DNA from: a bacterium TMED144
Lineage (GTDB): Bacteria; Fidelibacterota; Marinisomatia; Marinisomatales; TCS55
Direction of reading: 5' to 3'
DNA: 5,545 bases
Assembly (NCBI GenBank): GCA_002170005.2
Contig: NHGT02000016.1
Coordinates: 16,523-22,067 of the forward strand
The stretch's first letter is position 1. Each line of letters opens with the position of its first letter. The translations under genes were made by a program, and so were the position numbers. The notes below the pieces were generated by a model. That model had not been told where the DNA came from and did not search any database. It saw only the letters and a list, made by a program, of their open reading frames with translations. Shown piece after piece: positions 4,607 to 5,545 of this stretch.

Positions 4607-5545
4607 CTATTGTTTTGAATAAGTTTCAATTGGAGGGCATGAGCAAATAAGATTTCTATCCCCATGAGCATTATCAACTCTTGATACGGTTGGACAATAT
4701 TTATAATCTTTAAGCCAATCAGCAGGATAAGCAGCTTTTTCTCTAGAATAGCTATGTTCCCAGTTGTCTGACATTATTTCAATAGCAGTATGTGGAGCGT
4801 TGGACAAGGGATTGTCATTGATATCAATCTTTCCCTCCACAACATCATCTATTTCTTTTCTAATGGCTATCATGGCATCGCAGAAACGATCCATTTCTTG
4901 TTTAGATTCACTCTCTGTCGGTTCGATCATAAGTGTTCCTGGGACAGGCCATGACATTGTTGGAGCATGGAATCCATAGTCTATTAGTCTCTTGGCTACA
5001 TCTTCATCGCTTATACCCGTTTCAGACTTTAAATTTCTTAAGTCAATGATAAATTCATGAGCTGAGTTGCCGCTAAGTCCTCTATATAAAACAGGAAAAT
5101 GCTTTTCGATCCTTTTTGCCATATAGTTTGCATTTAGAATGGCTATCTCAGTTGATTCTTTTAAACCTTTGTTACCTAAAAGTGCTATGTAGGACCAGGA
5201 AATGGGTAAAATACTTGCACTTCCGAACGGAGCTGCACTGACAGCGGTGATTGATTTTTCAGTATGACCGGTAATAGGATGACCAGGTAAAAAAGGCATG
5301 AGATGCTCCTTAACGCATATGGGTCCCATTCCGGGACCACCACCTCCGTGCGGAATAGCAAATGTCTTATGTAGATTAATATGACATACATCAACTCCAA
5401 GATCCCCAACTTTAGATAGTCCTACAATTGCATTCATATTTGCTCCATCTAAATAAACCAATCCACCGGCATTATGAATCAAATCGCATATTTCGTTAAT
5501 TGATTCTTCAAAAACACCATGGGTTGAAGGGTAGGTCACCATCAT
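4607..5545 (-). CDS. gcvP: Glycine dehydrogenase (decarboxylating) P-protein, C-terminal third (cut by window edge)
   Basis: The P-protein decarboxylates glycine using pyridoxal phosphate and passes the aminomethyl group to lipoyl-GcvH in the glycine cleavage system. The visible 312 residues start within the conserved MVTYPSTHGVFE stretch; the two Met codons at the window edge are internal, not the true start. Next come YLDGANMNA (31-39), the PLP-lysine motif NLHKTF (Lys60), the glycine-rich loop PHGGGGPGMGPI (65-76), AAPFGSASILPISW (104-117), RLIDYGFHAPTMSWPVPGT (186-204) and IEPTESESK (207-215). The C-terminus GDRNLICSCPPIETY is that of the long single-chain GcvP (about 950 aa), not the shorter GcvPB subunit. 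It ends at TAG 4609-4607, and the DUF3050 gene follows after 15 bases on the same strand. The start and any glycine riboswitch or promoter lie outside the window. Confidence 0.95.
   Translation of the reverse strand: MMVTYPSTHGVFEESINEICDLIHNAGGLVYLDGANMNAIVGLSKVGDLGVDVCHINLHKTFAIPHGGGGPGMGPICVKEHLMPFLPGHPITGHTEKSITAVSAAPFGSASILPISWSYIALLGNKGLKESTEIAILNANYMAKRIEKHFPVLYRGLSGNSAHEFIIDLRNLKSETGISDEDVAKRLIDYGFHAPTMSWPVPGTLMIEPTESESKQEMDRFCDAMIAIRKEIDDVVEGKIDINDNPLSNAPHTAIEIMSDNWEHSYSREKAAYPADWLKDYKYCPTVSRVDNAHGDRNLICSCPPIETYSKQ

Noticed and set aside
4764..5409. Open frames overlapping gcvP on both strands (4764-4979 plus, 5185-5409 minus)
   Set aside because: They are shadows of the conserved gcvP coding sequence.
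1..5545. Novel defence, mobile or biosynthetic system
   Set aside because: I found no transposase, integrase, CRISPR repeats, toxin-antitoxin pair or phage gene. Apart from the DUF3050 gene, all genes belong to well-known core pathways.

Overview
This is an AT-rich, gene-dense bacterial chromosome segment made mostly of core metabolic genes. The MtaB protein carries an 'LNFSETSTI' N-terminal signature and other features that I associate with Bacteroidota and their relatives. The GcvP C-terminus and a DUF3050 gene fit the same group. My best guess is an uncultured, AT-rich (perhaps marine) Bacteroidota or FCB-group bacterium. This rests on remembered family patterns, not on a search, and the TrpE N-terminus is less typical of that group.

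Minus strand, 2460 down to 1: the start of a tryptophan biosynthesis operon, in the order trpL - attenuator - trpE - trpG - trpD (trpD is cut by the window edge). The most informative element is short. A 24-codon leader peptide with tandem Trp codons (2386-2460) is followed by a small hairpin, then a 12-bp stem with a run of nine T (2323-2358), which ends two bases before the trpE ATG. This is a classic layout for ribosome-mediated transcription attenuation. TrpE and TrpG form anthranilate synthase, and TrpD adds the phosphoribosyl group. The genes are tightly packed: trpE and trpG overlap by ATGA, and the trpG TAA is followed at once, in the same frame, by a TTG start for trpD.

Plus strand, 2514-3812: mtaB, the radical-SAM methylthiotransferase that modifies t6A37 in tRNA. 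It diverges from the trp operon, with only 53 bp between its ATG and the trpL ATG.

Minus strand, 5545 down to 3809: the C-terminal third of glycine dehydrogenase (gcvP, cut by the window edge). Fifteen bases later comes a DUF3050 protein with residues that look like a haem-oxygenase-fold diiron site. DUF3050 and mtaB converge, and their stop codons share one TTAA palindrome. I see no mobile element, CRISPR array, tRNA or rRNA. No stretch over 300 bases lacks a gene.
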